DNA from: Microcystis elabens FACHB-917
GTDB lineage: Bacteria > Cyanobacteriota > Cyanobacteriia > PCC-6307 > Cyanobiaceae
Assembly (NCBI RefSeq): GCF_014698445.1
Contig: NZ_JACJSZ010000002.1
Coordinates: forward strand, 124,001 to 188,000
DNA: 64,000 bases
Direction of reading: 5' to 3'
The notes under the pieces were generated by a model that searched no databases, was not told the origin of the DNA, and saw nothing but the letters and a program-made list of their open reading frames with translations. Shown in pieces: positions 18,682 to 27,332 of this stretch. The number at the start of each line of letters is the position of its first letter. Within the stretch, counting starts at the first letter, position 1. The translations under genes and the position numbers were made by a program.

Positions 18682-18806
18682 TCACTGGGGCGGCAGCTCC
18701 AGGGCGATCGGCCCCAGGAGGGAGCGGCGGAAGTCGTCGAGCAGGCGCTGGGCCATGCGGACGGTGTCGCCGCTGGTGTGGCGGGCCGCGGCGGCCATGG
18801 GCCGGC
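18682..18806 (-). pseudogene. duplicated 3' end of ylqF (GTPase fragment)
   Basis: Bases 18692-18789 match 20591-20688 inside ylqF with one mismatch (18718), and similarity fades by about 18806. On the minus strand the fragment reads HTSGDTVRMAQRLLDDFRRS and on to GPIALELPPQ, then stops at 18682-18684. The intact gene instead ends ELPTPVDGQQGPRSTIN. The fragment therefore seems to hold the ancestral 3' end, displaced when the membrane-protein gene between the copies arrived. Confidence 0.85.
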
Positions 18807-18922
18807 TGGAGACACCGGATCGTCGGTGAACCGGGCCGCCGACGCATCAGAACCTGGAGCACGTGAACAGCCACCGACTCTCGGGGGGCGCATCATGCCC
18901 TCAAAGCTCCCCCTAACCGCTC

Positions 18923-20575
18923 ATGAAGCCCCGCAGCCGGCCGGAGCTGTTCTTCTGGATGCTGGCCGGCATCGCGTCGGTCGTCATGTTCGCTGCAGCG
19001 GGTGACGGGAACAGTTTTCACGACTTCCTCGGCGGGCGCTTTCCCGTCGCCGACGGGTTCGACTGGCTGAAGGCGTCTGTGGATGCGGCCAGCGGCTACG
19101 GCACCGACTACGGCGTCAGGCGTCCCTGGAATCTTCCCTTCAACGTCGCCTCGCTCTGGGCGGGCGATCGGATCGGCCCGGATCCCCTGCTCAGTTCCCT
19201 GGCCATCAAACGTCTGATGGCGCTGGCCAGCGTGGCCTCCCTGCTCGCCGTGCTGCGCCCCCGCCTGACCCTGTTGGCGACGGTGGGGCTTGGCGCCCTC
19301 CTGGTGAGCACCCTGCCCAGACTGGCTCGGTTTGCCCTCCACCAGGACTTCATCGGTCAAGGCCTGGGCTACACCCAGGGCTCCGAACTCAACGCCTTCA
19401 TCTTCGTGAACATGGCCCTCGCATGGTTTGTGCTGGGGGCCGAGGCGCTGGTGGCCGGCCGTTTTCGTTCGCTCGCCTTTCGCAGCTCTGCCGGCATCCT
19501 GCTGCTCACCCTGGCGGTGCAGTCCCGGCCGGGAACCCTGGGACTCCTGCCTTCTCTGGTGGTGCTGCTGGCCACGGCGGCGGGTCGTCGAACTGACGAG
19601 ACCAGGCCACCACGCTGGTCATGGCGCCGGGCCGTTCCCATCGTGCTCGTGGCGGCTGTGGCTTGGGCGCTGGTTTCGGGGGGTCAACTGGCCCTGGCGC
19701 AGACGCTGGCCAAAACCTCCTGCGGGGCGATCGGGGGTAATGCGGGGAGCTCGGTCATGGGAATGGCCACCGGCCAGACCTGGCGCGAAGCTCTCCGGGA
19801 AACCCAGGCGGCCGGTTGGCCGGAATGCGGACGGGAACTGTCCAGAGCGCAGATGAGGACCGGCATCGCGCGCATCCGGGCCAACCCCCTTCCGTTCCTG
19901 AGCCTGTTGAAACGCAATGCGATCAACCTGGCATCCACGCCGATCATGGCCCTTGTCCTGGTGGTGCTGGGGGTCCTGGCACTCCGGCAGGCCAGGGTCC
20001 GAACGTCCGACCTCAGCACGCCAACCATGATCAACGCTGGTGATCAGCTGCTCGTCGGAGTTGCGATCTGCGGCAGTCTCAGCATCCTTCTGTTTCAGGT
20101 CATCTTTCTTGGCGAGGCCGGCCTGAGACCTTCCGTTCCTTACTCTGCCTTTCCATTTCTACTTCTGATCTTGGCTGCCGACCAATCCATTCGGCTCTTC
20201 TTTCCCTTGTTCGTCCCTGCATATCGGCGATCACGACTTGGCCATGCTGCGGTGGCCTTGATGTCCACCCTGATCGTGGCCTACATGGCCCTGGGGATGC
20301 TGCTGATCCATCGCCAGGCGCTCCGCAGCGCAGGCTACGACAATGTAACAGGGAAGATCCAGACAACCCCAGCCTGGCTCCATGAATGGATGCGGTTTCA
20401 GATCATCTCACCAACGATGAAAATCATGTATGAGTTTCAGATTTCTCCGGATCTTGTCCCTCTGGGATCATCCACCCATGAAGAGCATGAATCCCTTTGT
20501 GTTCACTATCGGCGCAAAGGGTTTCCATGGGGCCTGCCCTACGGTCAATTGATGGTGGATCGAGGACCCTGCTGA
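18923..20575 (+). CDS. large polytopic membrane protein, function unknown
   Basis: 550 residues with about ten hydrophobic helices. The first helix (FFWMLAGIASVVMFAA) is followed by an extracytoplasmic loop with GDGNSFHDF, a layout that recalls GT-C glycosyltransferases, but no clear family motif was recognised. The soluble C-terminus holds CVHYRRKGFPWGLPYG. The last 450 bp are AT-richer than the neighbours. The gene overlaps the 3' end of ylqF by 31 bp and is bracketed by two copies of that end, so it is probably a recent arrival. Confidence 0.65.
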   Translation: MKPRSRPELFFWMLAGIASVVMFAAAGDGNSFHDFLGGRFPVADGFDWLKASVDAASGYGTDYGVRRPWNLPFNVASLWAGDRIGPDPLLSSLAIKRLMALASVASLLAVLRPRLTLLATVGLGALLVSTLPRLARFALHQDFIGQGLGYTQGSELNAFIFVNMALAWFVLGAEALVAGRFRSLAFRSSAGILLLTLAVQSRPGTLGLLPSLVVLLATAAGRRTDETRPPRWSWRRAVPIVLVAAVAWALVSGGQLALAQTLAKTSCGAIGGNAGSSVMGMATGQTWREALRETQAAGWPECGRELSRAQMRTGIARIRANPLPFLSLLKRNAINLASTPIMALVLVVLGVLALRQARVRTSDLSTPTMINAGDQLLVGVAICGSLSILLFQVIFLGEAGLRPSVPYSAFPFLLLILAADQSIRLFFPLFVPAYRRSRLGHAAVALMSTLIVAYMALGMLLIHRQALRSAGYDNVTGKIQTTPAWLHEWMRFQIISPTMKIMYEFQISPDLVPLGSSTHEEHESLCVHYRRKGFPWGLPYGQLMVDRGPC

Positions 20576-21471
20576 CCATCAACAGGCGTGGGCAGCTCCA
20601 GGGCGATCGGCCCCAGCAGGGAGCGGCGGAAGTCGTCGAGCAGGCGCTGGGCCATGCGGACGGTGTCGCCGCTGGTGTGGCGGGCCGCCGCCGCCACGAG
20701 CCAGGCTTCGGCATCGGACGCCGCCACCCCGTAGCGGCGCTCCAGCAGTCCCGGCGCCACGCCGGCGGCCGTCACCGGCTCCAGCTGGGCCAGCAGGCGC
20801 AGGAAGGCCTGGGCCACCGCTTCGCCGTCGTAGGAGGCCTGGCCGATGTCGTCGCAGAGGGCCAGCCGCAGCCCGGCGAGCTGGTCGTCGAGGCGGGGGG
20901 GCAGCACGCCGGGGGCGTCGAGCAGGTCGAGGTCCTGGCCCAGCCGCACCCAGCGCAGGCTGCGGGTGACCCCGGCCCGGCGGGCGCTCTCCACCACCTT
21001 CTGGCGCACCAACCGGTTGATCAGGGCTGACTTGCCCACGTTGGGGAAGCCCAGCATCAGGGCCCGCACCGGCCGCGGTTTCATGCCCCGTCCGGCACGG
21101 CGGGCGTTGAGCGCCTCTCCGGCCCGGATCGCGGCCTGCTGCAGCTGCTTCACGCCGGTGCCCACCTTGGCGTCGCACCACCAGGGCACCTCGCCCCGCC
21201 GGCGGAACCAGCCATCCCAGGCCAGGCGCGCCGCGGCGCTCACCATGTCGCGGCGATTGATCACCAGCAGATGCTGCTTGCCCCGGATCCAGCGCTGCAG
21301 CCGGGGGTGCCCGGTGGCCAGGGGGATGCGGGCATCGCGCACCTCGATCACCAGGTCCACCTTCTCGAGGTTGGCGCTGAGGGCCTTCTCCGCCTTGGCG
21401 ATGTGGCCCGGATACCACTGGATCGGCGGGGCGGCGGTACTGAGGCGGACCGTGTCGCCGGCGTCCGGCAT
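20545..21471 (-). CDS. ylqF: ribosome-assembly GTPase YlqF/RbgA
   Basis: 308 residues. A circularly permuted GTPase: G4 (VINRRD) and G5-like segments come first, then the P-loop GFPNVGKSALINRL near 140 and G3 DAPGVLPP near 185. The N-terminal IQWYPGHIAKAEKAL is diagnostic. It helps late assembly of the 50S subunit. Its ATG overlaps the stop of the upstream stress-protein gene by one base. The last dozen residues (ELPTPVDGQQGPRSTIN) differ from those of the duplicated fragment at 18682, showing that the 3' end was replaced. Confidence 0.93.
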   Translation of the reverse strand: MPDAGDTVRLSTAAPPIQWYPGHIAKAEKALSANLEKVDLVIEVRDARIPLATGHPRLQRWIRGKQHLLVINRRDMVSAAARLAWDGWFRRRGEVPWWCDAKVGTGVKQLQQAAIRAGEALNARRAGRGMKPRPVRALMLGFPNVGKSALINRLVRQKVVESARRAGVTRSLRWVRLGQDLDLLDAPGVLPPRLDDQLAGLRLALCDDIGQASYDGEAVAQAFLRLLAQLEPVTAAGVAPGLLERRYGVAASDAEAWLVAAAARHTSGDTVRMAQRLLDDFRRSLLGPIALELPTPVDGQQGPRSTIN

Positions 21472-21854
21472 CAGGGCACCACCAGCACCGGACAGGGCGC
21501 CAGCTGCAGCACCCGGGCGGCGGTGCTCTGGTGATCGCCCTCGAGGGTGATGCCGCGGGTGCCCATCACGATCACATCGGCGTTGATCTCATCGGCCACG
21601 TCGCCGATGACGAAGGCGGGCTTCCCCGCCCGCTCCAGCACCTCGCAGGCCACCCCGGCGCCGGTGAAGCTGGCGCGGGCCTGCTCCAGCAGGCGGGCCA
21701 CATCGGCCGGATCATGCATCACGCCCTCCTCGGCCTCCACCACCGACAGCAGCACGACGCGGCTGCCGTGGCGCTGGGCGAGCTGCAGGGCGACCGCTGC
21801 CGTTTCCATCGTCTGGCGGCTCTGGTCGATGGGGAACAGGACGGTGTCGAACAT
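21471..21854 (-). CDS. universal stress protein (UspA family)
   Basis: 127 residues, single Usp domain. It begins FDTVLFPIDQSRQTMETAAVAL and ends with the nucleotide-loop region VMGTRGITLEGDHQSTAARVLQLAPCPVLVVP. The loop keeps GTRG and the distal Ser-Thr but has no standard GS pair, so ATP binding is uncertain. Cytosolic; the role is unknown. It is co-transcribed with ylqF through a TGATG overlap. Confidence 0.9.
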   Translation of the reverse strand: MFDTVLFPIDQSRQTMETAAVALQLAQRHGSRVVLLSVVEAEEGVMHDPADVARLLEQARASFTGAGVACEVLERAGKPAFVIGDVADEINADVIVMGTRGITLEGDHQSTAARVLQLAPCPVLVVP

Positions 21855-21943
21855 GGCGGGGATGGCGGCTCCTCCGTCCTAGCGCCCGCTGGCGAGGGCG
21901 CGCTGCAAGGCCCGGGCAGACAACCTGTCGCCCTTGGCGAAGA

Positions 21944-22160
21944 GACGTGGACCTACTCGTTGGCGAACGGCCAGGGCGCTTGGATCTCGCTGCACCGGCC
22001 GCTGATCTTCGCGAGCTGCAGGCCACCATGCCCCCCAACCCCACGGTGATCGATGCCTGCCGCGCCAGCGAGCGCTGGTGAGTCCAGAGGCTCGATGATC
22101 GACCTCGACGCCAGTGTGGTGGTGGCGCTGCTGACCCCGGAGGATCGCAGCGCCATGGGG
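21944..22160 (+). pseudogene. possible VapBC-type toxin-antitoxin remnant
   Basis: In the 580-bp gap between the stress protein and the DUF3616 pseudogene no intact gene is seen. On the + strand one frame gives a 46-residue tail ending MPPNPTVIDACRASERW and a stop at 22079-22081, like an antitoxin C-terminus. Seventeen bases later an ATG (22098) begins MIDLDASVVVALLTPEDRSA, like the first strand of a PIN toxin, but similarity is then lost. The rest, to 22436, holds nothing recognised. Weak evidence. Confidence 0.3.
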
Positions 22161-22436
22161 ATCAAGCAACGCCATCACGGTCTCAGCTCCCAGAACCGCC
22201 AGGCCGCCGGCGAACGGTTCGAGCGCCTGCTGCAAGGGGGGGTTGCACAGCCGCTGCACCCAGCTGGCCAGCTTTGCTGGGCGGATGCTGCGAGCCGCGG
22301 CGGCCCTGGAGAAGGGACCAGCGCTGGACTGGGACAACAATCCGGGGGGTCCGCCTTGGAGCGGGTTCAGGGTTGGCCAAGGGGAAGCTGGTTGGTCAGA
22401 GTCTGGAAGAGCTGCAGGAGCAGGGCAGCGGCCATA

Positions 22437-23358
22437 TCAGCCCAGCGCCTCTGGCAGCAGGAAGCCATCGAGGCGGGTGCAGCAGCCCGTGCCCCGGCGG
22501 CGGTGGGGATCGGGGTTGTCGTAGGCCACCCAGGCGATCAGGTCGCCATCGACTCGGCTGATGTCCAGTCCTTCGGGTTTGTTGTGGCCGGGGCCGGGGG
22601 CGCCATCGCGAATCCAGAGCAGGGGCTCGGGAGTGTGCACCGTGATCTCCGCGGGTGCTCCGGCCGCTGGGGCGTCGCTGCGGAAGGCGTGGCGCCAGCG
22701 GTGGAGCAGGCAGGGCCCCGCCAGGGTCATGGTGGGGGACGGCGAGGATCAGCACGTCGTTGCCGCGGGACAGCAGGGTGATGCCCTCGATGTCGAGGCC
22801 GTTGTCCTTGCCGGGGATGGGCAGGAAGGGCCGCAGCAGCGGTTCGCTGGCCAGGGCGGCGGTGAGGGCATCCTCGCTGTTGGTGGTGTTGCAGCGGAGC
22901 CGCTGGCCGCTGCGGGGGAAGCCGCGGGCATCGAGGTGGAGGCAGCCGAGCACCTGAGCGTTGGCGCTGCGGCGCGACTCCAGCGCCAGCGGCGGATCGT
23001 CGGTGCTGGTGTGCTTGAACCGGCGCAGGCTGTGGGAGCCCACCAGCCAGAGCCGCTCGCCATCGAGGGCCAGGCCCTCCAGGTCGGATTCGCCGTCGTG
23101 CTTGCTGCCGGCCAGGCCGAAGTCACGCTGCTTCAGCCAGCTCGGATGGCCGTAGGGCTGCTCACCCTCGCGCCGCTCACTCTCGCTGCGCAGATGCAGG
23201 AGGCTGCGGCCCTCATCGCCCGCCAGCCACAGCCAGCCCTCGCGACCTGCCAGGCCGGAGAGGTTGTCGCGCAGCGCACGGGCATCCTTGTCAGCGGCCT
23301 GGCCCAGCTGCAGCAAGCGCTGCTGGGCGGGCCTGGCCAGGAGGAGGGGGTAGGGCAT
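22437..23358 (-). pseudogene. DUF3616 protein, frameshifted
   Basis: The ATG at 23358 gives MPYPLLLARPAQQ and a reading frame with SDLEGLALDGERLWLVGSHS and NGLDIEGITLLSRGNDVLI, both DUF3616 signatures. At about 22730-22745 the homology jumps frame: the next conserved parts (LAGPCLLHRWRH..., HNKPEGLDISRVDGDLIAW, YDNPDPHRR) are read in another frame to the stop at 22437. The product is unknown in the family (beta-propeller-like repeats). Either an inactivating indel of about a dozen bases or a sequencing error. It flanks the left side of the conflict island. Confidence 0.75.
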
Positions 23359-23473
23359 GGGGCGTCGCGATCCGGTGGCGCGGCGGGTCGGCAAGAGGCG
23401 GCTCCTCGGGCGGCTGACCTGAGTTAGGAAACAGTCTGGCTGGCACGGCTGTAGACGTACAACAGACTGGCCG

Positions 23474-23479
23474 TAAAAT
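23474..23479 (+). promoter_or_regulatory. possible -10 box for the conflict operon
   Basis: TAAAAT, about 75 bp before the first gene of the operon, in the AT-rich divergent spacer between the DUF3616 pseudogene and the membrane-protein gene. No strong -35 is visible; TAGACG 16 bp upstream is a weak candidate. Confidence 0.25.
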
Positions 23480-23554
23480 GGGTGTAAGCAAGGTCTGCAC
23501 TGGCTTGGCCCAGTACAGAGCACTCCCCTGCTGTTGCTCTCCGACTTGCCAGTG

Positions 23555-24055
23555 ATGTCGTTGTTGCGTGTGGCTGGTGCTGAGTATGGCGACCTCTATC
23601 AGCAGCATCTGTTTGATCAATACAAGCTGGCGGTGGAGATGGCAGACCGGGTCAGCGCCAGGAGGATGCAGGCCAACACCTTTTTTCTGGCGATCAACAC
23701 CGGTCTTTTAACCGTATTCGCCAACCTTGTAAAAGATGAGATCATCACGGGCTTCTCGGGAACGCTGCCAATTATTGCTCTGCTAGTGCTCTGTTTTGTG
23801 TGGTGGCGGATTGTACGGAGTTACCGCCAGCTCAACAGTGGCAAATATGCGGTGATCCTGGAAATGGAAAACCTATTGCCCGCGGCTCCTTACGCAGCTG
23901 AATGGGTGGCCCTTGGCGAAGGCAAGGATCCCAAGCGCTATCTCCCGCTCACCCATGTGGAAAACTGGGTGCCGCGGTTGTTTGGGGTGCTTTACCTGCT
24001 GTTATTGCTTGCCGTGCTGCTCGGCGGATGGGGTTCGGTGGCCGCGGGGGCCTGA
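23555..24055 (+). CDS. two-helix membrane protein (RipA-like), first gene of conflict operon
   Basis: 166 residues from the ATG at 23555. It begins with a soluble segment YQQHLFDQYKLAVEMADRVS then ARRMQANTFFLAINTGLL, a motif seen in small bacterial RipA-like membrane proteins. Two helices follow (about 45-60 and 70-85), then a soluble part ending in a third hydrophobic stretch FGVLYLLLLLAVLLGGW. It lies 3 bp before the FGE-receiver gene and its GC content is lower than the chromosome average, as in the next genes. Similar proteins often sit beside TIR or nucleotide-signalling genes; a membrane-linked effector or sensor is possible but unproven. Confidence 0.6.
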   Translation: MSLLRVAGAEYGDLYQQHLFDQYKLAVEMADRVSARRMQANTFFLAINTGLLTVFANLVKDEIITGFSGTLPIIALLVLCFVWWRIVRSYRQLNSGKYAVILEMENLLPAAPYAAEWVALGEGKDPKRYLPLTHVENWVPRLFGVLYLLLLLAVLLGGWGSVAAGA

Positions 24056-24058
24056 GGG

Positions 24059-25333
24059 ATGCCCCTCCTCCTGAGCTGGCAGAGCACCACCCAGGCGTTC
24101 ATCGAGCCGCTGGGGAATGGAGAGACGCTCACCATGGTGCGCATTCCCGCCGGCAGCTTCCAGATGGGCTCACCCGAGCAGGAGAGCGGGCGGGATGAGG
24201 ATGAGGGTCCCGTGCATAGGGTAGAGCTGCAGGAGTTTTTGATGGCCAGCACACCGATCACTCAGGCGCAGTGGCGCGAGGTGGCGGGCTGGTCGCCACC
24301 GCTGGGCGAAACCTGGCCGCAGATTCTGCACCTGGAGCCATCCATATTTCAGGCTGGCCACACCCGCCACGGCGAGGGGGAGAGCGAGACCCAGGAGCTG
24401 CCGGTGGAGCGGATCACCTGGGAGGAGGCGATGGAGTTCTGCCGGCGGCTCAGCCGGCGCGCCGGCAGGCATTACACCCTGCCCAGCGAGGCGCAGTGGG
24501 AATACGCCTGCCGGGCAGGTGGCACGGGTGTCTATGGGTTCGGCGCCACGCTCACGGCCGAGCTGGCCACCCTGCGCTGGCCTACGGCTGTGGTGGATGG
24601 CCCCCGGGCGCTGGAGGACCAGCAGACCAGCCCGGTGCGGCTCCATCCCGCCAACGCCTGGGGCCTGCACGACATGCACGGCAATCTGTGGGAGTGGTGC
24701 CTGGATCACTGGCACTCCAGCTACCGCGGTGCTCCGCAGGACGGCAGCGCCTGGATCGATCACGGTGCCCCATCCAGCGCCGATCGGGTGGTGCGCGGCG
24801 GCGCCTGGAGCGATCCTGCCAGCGATGCCCGCTCCGCCTGCCGCTACCGCCTGCCGCCGCAATCCCGCGAGCCGGCGATCGTGGGATTGCGGGTGGTGTG
24901 TGTGCCGGGTGGGGCGGAGATCGAGCCCAAACCCCTGGTGGTGTGGATTGATGACCATCACGACAACAATCGCAGCGAGCGATCGGCGCTGGAGGCTGAG
25001 GGGATGCGTGTTGTCCTGGCCGACAGCGACGATGATGTGCTGGGCTTGCTAGCTTCAGAGTCTGTTGATCTGCTCATTTCCGACATGAGCCGGCACCAGG
25101 ATCCTGAGGCTGGCCTGAAGCTGTTGAAGCGGCTCCGAGCAGCACCGGAGAGGCCACCGGTGATGTTCTATGTGGGAGCCCAGAACGCGAACCTGGCTGA
25201 GCAGGCGAAGCTGATGGGAGCCAATGCTGTTGTCACAACGCCAACCGATTTATTGGCGGCTGTTCGAGCTGCTTTGGCCCCGCAGAAAGCCGGGCTAAAC
25301 CGCTTAAGGCAGGTGAAAGGTAAGCTGTTGTGA
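24059..25333 (+). CDS. FGE-sulfatase-like domain fused to a degenerate receiver domain
   Basis: 424 residues. Residues 15-285 form an FGE/C-type-lectin-like domain: [84 protein letters not shown]. The C-terminus (about 290-410) is a receiver-like domain with acidic pair WIDDHHD and the phospho-acceptor position LLISDMSRHQD, but the conserved Lys near the end is Thr (AVVTTPTD). The FGE half is a paralogue of the two DGR targets, yet its 3' end is not a variable repeat. It probably acts as an adaptor or sensor in the conflict complex. It is 31 bp before the TIR gene. Confidence 0.8.
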   Translation: MPLLLSWQSTTQAFIEPLGNGETLTMVRIPAGSFQMGSPEQESGRDEDEGPVHRVELQEFLMASTPITQAQWREVAGWSPPLGETWPQILHLEPSIFQAGHTRHGEGESETQELPVERITWEEAMEFCRRLSRRAGRHYTLPSEAQWEYACRAGGTGVYGFGATLTAELATLRWPTAVVDGPRALEDQQTSPVRLHPANAWGLHDMHGNLWEWCLDHWHSSYRGAPQDGSAWIDHGAPSSADRVVRGGAWSDPASDARSACRYRLPPQSREPAIVGLRVVCVPGGAEIEPKPLVVWIDDHHDNNRSERSALEAEGMRVVLADSDDDVLGLLASESVDLLISDMSRHQDPEAGLKLLKRLRAAPERPPVMFYVGAQNANLAEQAKLMGANAVVTTPTDLLAAVRAALAPQKAGLNRLRQVKGKLL

Positions 25334-25364
25334 CGCTCCTGATGTTGCCAGGAAGCTCCTAGCC

Positions 25365-27269
25365 GTGCCAACGCCCGCCGCTTACATCTCCTATTCTTGG
25401 GGTGATGACACCCCTGAGGGAAGAGAGCGCGAGGCGATCGTTGATGATCTCTGCCGCAGCGTTGCCAAGGCGGGGATTGTAATCGGCAGAGACAAGAATG
25501 AGGTAAAGACTGGAGATTCGATTCAGGCATTTGGTGTCCGCATTGCCCAGGCTCCAGTGATTCTTGCGGTGATCAGCTCTCGATCGTTACGCTCTCAATG
25601 GTGCATGATTTACGAACTTTATCAGGCATTTTTGCGCCGCGGGCTCTCGGGAAAAGATTTTGGCAACGATGTAGTCGCACTCGTGCTTGACGATGCCTTG
25701 GATGATCTTAATGAGGCCAACATGAAGCCCTTGCTTGAGTATTGGGATAAATGGTGCGAAGGCCTCGAGGGAGCGCTACAGCTCGCAGAGCGGCGTGGCA
25801 GGAATAAAAGCCCTGATTCAAATCAAGTTTTAGAGAGTTGCAAGGACATGATTGCATGCCTCCCAGATATGCTTCTGGCCATCAATCGCATCGCCATGCC
25901 CCGCGGCAATGCCGCGATTCGCCGCGACGACTTCAGCGCGATCATGGCTTATGTGCAGGGCAAGCTCCCCAGTGCTGCGCAGGAGATCCCCGCCCCGCCG
26001 ACTCCTGATTTAACGGCGATCCGAGCAACGCTGCAGCAGCTTTCCCTCCAGCATGCTGCGCTCACCCCGGATCAACTGCATGCCAGCTGGCATGGGGCCA
26101 TCCAGGCAACGTGGCCTCTGCAGACCTCCGCCGCCCTGTTCCCCCAGCTTGCATCGCACGTTCCCGTGCGGTGGCAGGACCTGCAACAGAGCCTGGCAGA
26201 CGCGAACCAGTGGAATCATCTTGAGATCGAGAGGATCAAGCTGCTGTTTGAACACTTCACATCACGGCTGAAGCAGCTGGCCTCGGATGCATCGCCGGAC
26301 GCCCCATCCCCGTCCACGCCAGCGTCGATACCGCCTTCGCTGGCGGTGTTGATCAGGCCCACGGGCGACAAGTCAACAGATGGGCAGGCCGCCTATCGCT
26401 GCCAGGCCGTGCTCTCCATCCCGATGGCTGGAGGAGATCGGCAGTATGAGCCGATGGAGCCAACCGCCGATCATGTGTTCTGCTTTCACCCACCTGCCGA
26501 TCGACCCGATTGGCGACCGCCGGGTGCGGTTCTGGGCAGGCTGTGGCAGGCAGCCCAGGAACGCTTGCTGGAGCTGGGCCGCCATGATCACGAGCCCCTG
26601 CTGGATCTGTTCGTGCCGCGCGCCCTGTTCGATCAGGAATGGTGGCGATTGGAGCTGGAGAATGATTCGGATTATGGCGCCTCCCTGGCCACCATCTTTT
26701 ATCGACTTCGTTCCATCGATCGCTGGACACAGCCCACCCTGCTTTTGCATCAACAACATTTCGATCGCAAACACAGTGTTCTCGCCAGCGGCGCTGGGCA
26801 TTGGCAACTGTTCACTGAGCACCATTCCAGCGATGAGATCCATCGCCAACTTCCTCTCAGCCGCACTTCCAGCTCTGGCCAGAGCGAAACCGTGGCGATT
26901 CTCCGCTTCGGCTCGATCGGGCTTGATTTTCCAGAACGGGATAGATTCTATCGCTCTGCGCTGGAATCGGCAGCGCCTGTGGTGCTCTGGTGGGATCGAT
27001 CCAGCGAGAATCATACCGCGCAGGAAAGAGCTCGCCACGTGACGCAGCTCCTGCAGAGACTCCAGCTCAACAAGCCAACCAAGAACCAGCATCACTTCCA
27101 GAAGGTGAACGGCAATCCTCTTGACCTTCATGTTCAGAAGCGGGATCTGCCCGATTCCCTGGTTGTGCTGATCGACGATCGCCTGGAGATGGATCAAGGG
27201 TCTGGGATCCCCCGTTTGATCGCAGTGGCGAAGCGGGCCCCGTCCCTCGGTTACGGAGGAAGTGGTTGA
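25365..27269 (+). CDS. TIR-domain effector with VMAP C-terminal domain
   Basis: 634 residues from a GTG at 25365 with a good ribosome site (AGGAAG at about 25350). The first 150 residues are a TIR domain: AYISYSWGDD, GRDKNEVKTGDSIQ, ILAVISSRSLRSQWCMIYELYQAF. The glutamate of the WCxxxEL motif, the NADase catalytic residue in active TIRs, is present. The middle is helical. Residues 330-625 resemble the VMAP C-terminal domain (vWA-MoxR-associated protein): LAVLIRPTGDKSTDGQAAYR, LLDLFVPRALFDQEWW, PVVLWWDRSS. In known systems VMAP couples a MoxR/vWA pair to an effector. Expected output: NAD+ cleavage and growth arrest when triggered (inference). Confidence 0.83.
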   Translation: MPTPAAYISYSWGDDTPEGREREAIVDDLCRSVAKAGIVIGRDKNEVKTGDSIQAFGVRIAQAPVILAVISSRSLRSQWCMIYELYQAFLRRGLSGKDFGNDVVALVLDDALDDLNEANMKPLLEYWDKWCEGLEGALQLAERRGRNKSPDSNQVLESCKDMIACLPDMLLAINRIAMPRGNAAIRRDDFSAIMAYVQGKLPSAAQEIPAPPTPDLTAIRATLQQLSLQHAALTPDQLHASWHGAIQATWPLQTSAALFPQLASHVPVRWQDLQQSLADANQWNHLEIERIKLLFEHFTSRLKQLASDASPDAPSPSTPASIPPSLAVLIRPTGDKSTDGQAAYRCQAVLSIPMAGGDRQYEPMEPTADHVFCFHPPADRPDWRPPGAVLGRLWQAAQERLLELGRHDHEPLLDLFVPRALFDQEWWRLELENDSDYGASLATIFYRLRSIDRWTQPTLLLHQQHFDRKHSVLASGAGHWQLFTEHHSSDEIHRQLPLSRTSSSGQSETVAILRFGSIGLDFPERDRFYRSALESAAPVVLWWDRSSENHTAQERARHVTQLLQRLQLNKPTKNQHHFQKVNGNPLDLHVQKRDLPDSLVVLIDDRLEMDQGSGIPRLIAVAKRAPSLGYGGSG

Positions 27270-27332
27270 GGGGGGCGTCGCTCCTCGTGCCACCAGCCCT
27301 CCTTCCCATCCCCCGCAACCGCCTCATCAGCC

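Noticed and set aside
24791-24910. Third variable repeat at the end of the FGE domain of the receiver fusion
   Set aside because: Protein similarity exists but the DNA does not match TR flanks, so it is a paralogous domain, not a VR.
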